The notes beneath the pieces are model-generated. The model saw only the letters and a program-made list of their open reading frames with translations, had not been told where the DNA came from and did not search any database. A stretch of 64,000 nt of DNA. It comes from Nitrincola sp048264025 (GTDB lineage: Bacteria > Pseudomonadota > Gammaproteobacteria > Pseudomonadales > Balneatricaceae). The DNA lies in assembly GCF_048264025.1 (NCBI RefSeq), contig NZ_JBLXDN010000008.1:1-64000 (forward strand), given 5' to 3'. The position numbers and the translations under genes were made by a program. Positions 61,939 to 64,000 of this stretch are shown here, one piece after another (position 1 is the stretch's first letter; each line of letters starts with the position of its first letter).

Positions 61939-63276
61939 ATGACACAGCTAAACCTTCCAAAGAAATTGCTTTGCAGTGCTCTGCTTCTGTCCCTGAGCAG
62001 CGCCATTTATGCCAGTCCTGAGCGACTGGAACAGGACTTGACCCCAATGGGGGCTGAACGGGCTGGCAATGCAGCTGGCACTATTCCAGCCTGGGACGGT
62101 GGCATAGCCCCTAGTGATGACCGCTATGCAAACCCGTTTGCTGATGAGCAACCCCTGTTTGTGATTACTGCTGACAACTATACAGACTACCAGGACCAGC
62201 TTTCTGAAGGCCAGATAGCTCTGTTTCAACGCTATCCTGATAGCTTCAAGATACCCGTCTATCCAACCCACCGCACAGCGGCATTACCGGATAGCATCTA
62301 TGCAGCAGCTAAACGCAATCTGGACAATGCCAGACTGACTGCCGATGGTAACGGTTTAGAAGGTTTCACTGAGGCGCTGGCCTTTCCGATTCCCGAGAAT
62401 GGTCTACAGGTCATCTGGAACCACATGACCCGCTACCGGGGTGGCGCGCTGGAACGTACCTTTGTACAGGTTCCGGTACAAACCAATGGCAGTTTCACTC
62501 CGGTACGCATCAACGAAAAACTCTCTTGGCCCAGCTATCTGAAAGACCAGGGCGAAGGCGAGCGCCATGACAATATTCTGTTCTTTTTTGTCCAGGAGGT
62601 CACGGCACCTGCTCGACTGACCGGCAACATTCTTCTGGTACATGAAACCATGAACCAGATTACCCAACCGCGTCAGGCCTGGACCTACAATTCAGGGCAA
62701 CGTCGGGTACGCCTGGCTCCCAACATTGCCTATGATGCGCCAGGCACAGCAACCGATGGCCAGCGCACCACAGATAACCTGGATATGTTCAATGGAGCAC
62801 CAGACCGTTACGACTGGAATCTAGTCGGAAAACAGGAGTTGTATATTCCATATAACAGCTGGAAGTTGGCAGATCGCAACCTGCCCTACAGCGACCTGCT
62901 CCATGCCGGCCACCTGAACCCGGATCATACCCGTTATGAACTACATCGAGTCTGGAAGCTTGAAGCCACGTTGAAAGATGGACAGCGCCATGTGTATGGC
63001 AAACGTACTTTTTATATTGATGAAGACACCTGGCAGATCGCCACCGTGGATCATTATGACGGGCGTGGAGAGCTCTGGCGTGTCGGTGAAATGCACCAGT
63101 TTCAGTACCGTGACGTTCAGGTACCCTGGGCAGTCGCTGAAACCTTCTACGATCTGCAATCTGGACGTTATCTGGTAGGCGGTCTGACTAATGAAGAAGG
63201 TATAGGCTATGACTTCAGTCAACGCTTTGATTACCGTGACTTCACCCCCCAGGCAATTCGCCGTATGGGACGCTAA
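61939..63276 (+). CDS. DUF1329 family periplasmic/outer-membrane protein
   Basis: 445 aa with a signal peptide (about 1-26, IYAS) and the DUF1329 pattern: LEQDLTPMGAERAGNAAGTIPAWDGG (about 28-53), QTNGSFTPVRI, and later WNLVGKQELYIPYNSW and RYELHRVWKLEATLKDGQRHVYGKRTFYIDEDTW. AGGAGA precedes the ATG. Same operon as the DUF1302 gene (20 bp). Function unknown; LolA/LolB-like lipid-binding is suggested for the family. Ends at a strong terminator. Confidence 0.9.
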   Translation: MTQLNLPKKLLCSALLLSLSSAIYASPERLEQDLTPMGAERAGNAAGTIPAWDGGIAPSDDRYANPFADEQPLFVITADNYTDYQDQLSEGQIALFQRYPDSFKIPVYPTHRTAALPDSIYAAAKRNLDNARLTADGNGLEGFTEALAFPIPENGLQVIWNHMTRYRGGALERTFVQVPVQTNGSFTPVRINEKLSWPSYLKDQGEGERHDNILFFFVQEVTAPARLTGNILLVHETMNQITQPRQAWTYNSGQRRVRLAPNIAYDAPGTATDGQRTTDNLDMFNGAPDRYDWNLVGKQELYIPYNSWKLADRNLPYSDLLHAGHLNPDHTRYELHRVWKLEATLKDGQRHVYGKRTFYIDEDTWQIATVDHYDGRGELWRVGEMHQFQYRDVQVPWAVAETFYDLQSGRYLVGGLTNEEGIGYDFSQRFDYRDFTPQAIRRMGR

Positions 63277-63300
63277 TCGATAATCCTCAACGTTTAACTT

Positions 63301-63327
63301 AGCCCACCACTTAGGTGGGCTTTTTTA
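63301..63327 (+). terminator. rho-independent terminator after DUF1329 gene
   Basis: AGCCCACC / GGTGGGCT stem with a 5-nt loop (ACTTA) followed by T6, 24 bp after the stop. Its tail reaches the stop codon of the next, minus-strand gene. Confidence 0.85.
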
Positions 63328-63825
63328 TAAGCTGGCTATCTGCAACGCATCAACTGGACGACGCGCCGTCCAGAAGTTACGTTTCCAGTAAGGATTATCC
63401 AGCTTGGAAATCATTACACCGCGACTGGTAGAAGCATGTAAAAATTCACCCTGACCCAGGTAGATGCCTACATGCTGAGTGCGCCCAGTATGGAAAAAAA
63501 CCAGATCCAAAGGCTGCAGAGCTTGGCGAGCAACGACATCACCAGTCGCGACTTGTTCGCTAGTGGTACGAGGCAACTGCACATCAAAAGCTTCGGTAAA
63601 GATACTCTGCACCAAGGCCGAGCAATCTACCCCCCGCTTGTCGGCCCCTCCCAGTCGGTAAGGGGTACCGACCCAGGCTTGATACTGTTGCTCCAGCACC
63701 AGACGAACATCACCCTGTAGCCCCGCCATTGTGGGCGCAGGCACCAATGGCTGGCTGACTTGTCGACCCGCAGAAAAACAACCTGTCAGCAATAATAGTA
63801 AAGTCAGAAGTAATATATTACGCAT
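63325..63825 (-). CDS. NlpC/P60-family lipoprotein peptidase
   Basis: 166 aa from ATG 63825. Signal peptide with lipobox LLLTGC (Cys at about 16) then an NlpC/P60 domain: catalytic Cys in RGVDCSALVQSIFTEAFDV (about 67), His in HVGIYLG (about 115) and a third polar residue in HASTSRGV. It likely cleaves cell-wall cross-links (Spr/MepS-like endopeptidase). The frame extends to 63903, but the lipobox favours 63825. Convergent with the DUF1329 gene. Confidence 0.88.
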   Translation of the reverse strand: MRNILLLTLLLLLTGCFSAGRQVSQPLVPAPTMAGLQGDVRLVLEQQYQAWVGTPYRLGGADKRGVDCSALVQSIFTEAFDVQLPRTTSEQVATGDVVARQALQPLDLVFFHTGRTQHVGIYLGQGEFLHASTSRGVMISKLDNPYWKRNFWTARRPVDALQIASL

Positions 63826-63903
63826 AAATATAAGATTACTATGAGAATAATGCGCTAAAATAACTGAAAACCCCGAGACCAACAAGTGAATTTTATTATT
63901 CAA

Positions 63904-64000
63904 CTCAGCCTGGTCACCACAACATTTTCATGACAACTCACGCTTTTATCCGACAAACCAGCCTATTTCTGCTAGCATTAGCGCAATTACAAGCAGGAGA
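63904..64000 (+). other. right edge, possible upstream region of an off-window gene
   Basis: An ATG at 63930 opens a short leader-like frame (MTTHAFIRQTSLFLLALAQ) that continues past the edge. Alternatively CAGGAGA at the extreme end is the ribosome-binding site of a gene starting just outside. The data do not decide between them. Confidence 0.3.

Overview
The window looks like chromosomal DNA of a marine, Oceanospirillales-like gammaproteobacterium. The evidence is gene order and protein type: the tsaE-amiB-mutL-miaA-hfq-hflX-hflK-hflC block leading to hisZ and purA, a dapC-yffB-dapD-dapE cluster of Pseudomonas type, lptF/lptG divergent from pepA-holC-valS, a long-form DapD, and several c-di-GMP proteins. 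The genus cannot be fixed by eye. Almost all of the sequence is housekeeping; I see no insertion sequence, prophage, integrase, CRISPR array or rRNA.

Layout. 1-0.7 kb: a small DUF4160/DUF2442 gene pair, minus strand. 0.9-1.7 kb: a SuhB-family gene that has lost catalytic residues. 1.8-14.5 kb: a long minus-strand run (purA, hisZ, hflC, hflK, hflX, hfq, miaA, mutL, amidase, tsaE, nnrDE) covering purine and histidine synthesis, membrane protease control, RNA chaperoning, tRNA modification, mismatch repair and cell-wall splitting. 14.5-21 kb: queG, orn (antisense overlap at the 3' ends), rsgA, an HDOD protein, psd and ygfZ. 20.9-25.8 kb: ung, lysS, prfB, cytochrome c', flavodoxin and a phasin-like protein. 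25.9-27.8 kb: gloA, a Sel1-repeat protein and an RDD protein. 27.8-37.3 kb: lptG/lptF, pepA, holC, a chemoreceptor, valS and a repeat-rich terminator region.

37.3-41.1 kb holds small unknown genes, one inside an unusually AT-rich pocket, then pdxH, an unknown lipoprotein and a glycerate-kinase-like gene. 41.3-47.1 kb is an RND efflux pair whose permease gene overlaps a class II fumarase gene. 47.2-52.9 kb carries lysine/diaminopimelate genes, rlmA and three unknown genes. 53.1-58.6 kb is rich in c-di-GMP signalling: a SUOX-fold-like periplasmic protein coupled to a diguanylate cyclase, then greB, four tRNA genes (Ser, Asn, Lys, Lys), and a GGDEF-EAL protein preceded by a previously unlisted 44-aa lipoprotein. 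58.7-63.3 kb has an AraC-type regulator divergent from a DUF1302/DUF1329 envelope pair, followed by an NlpC/P60 lipoprotein.

No clear undescribed defence or metabolic system is visible. The best leads are the degenerate SuhB, the prfB gene without its programmed frameshift site, the translationally coupled signalling pairs (SUOX-like/GGDEF and lipoprotein/GGDEF-EAL), the RND-fumC overlap, the AT-rich pocket with a ParC-like small gene, and a dispersed palindromic repeat tied to terminators.
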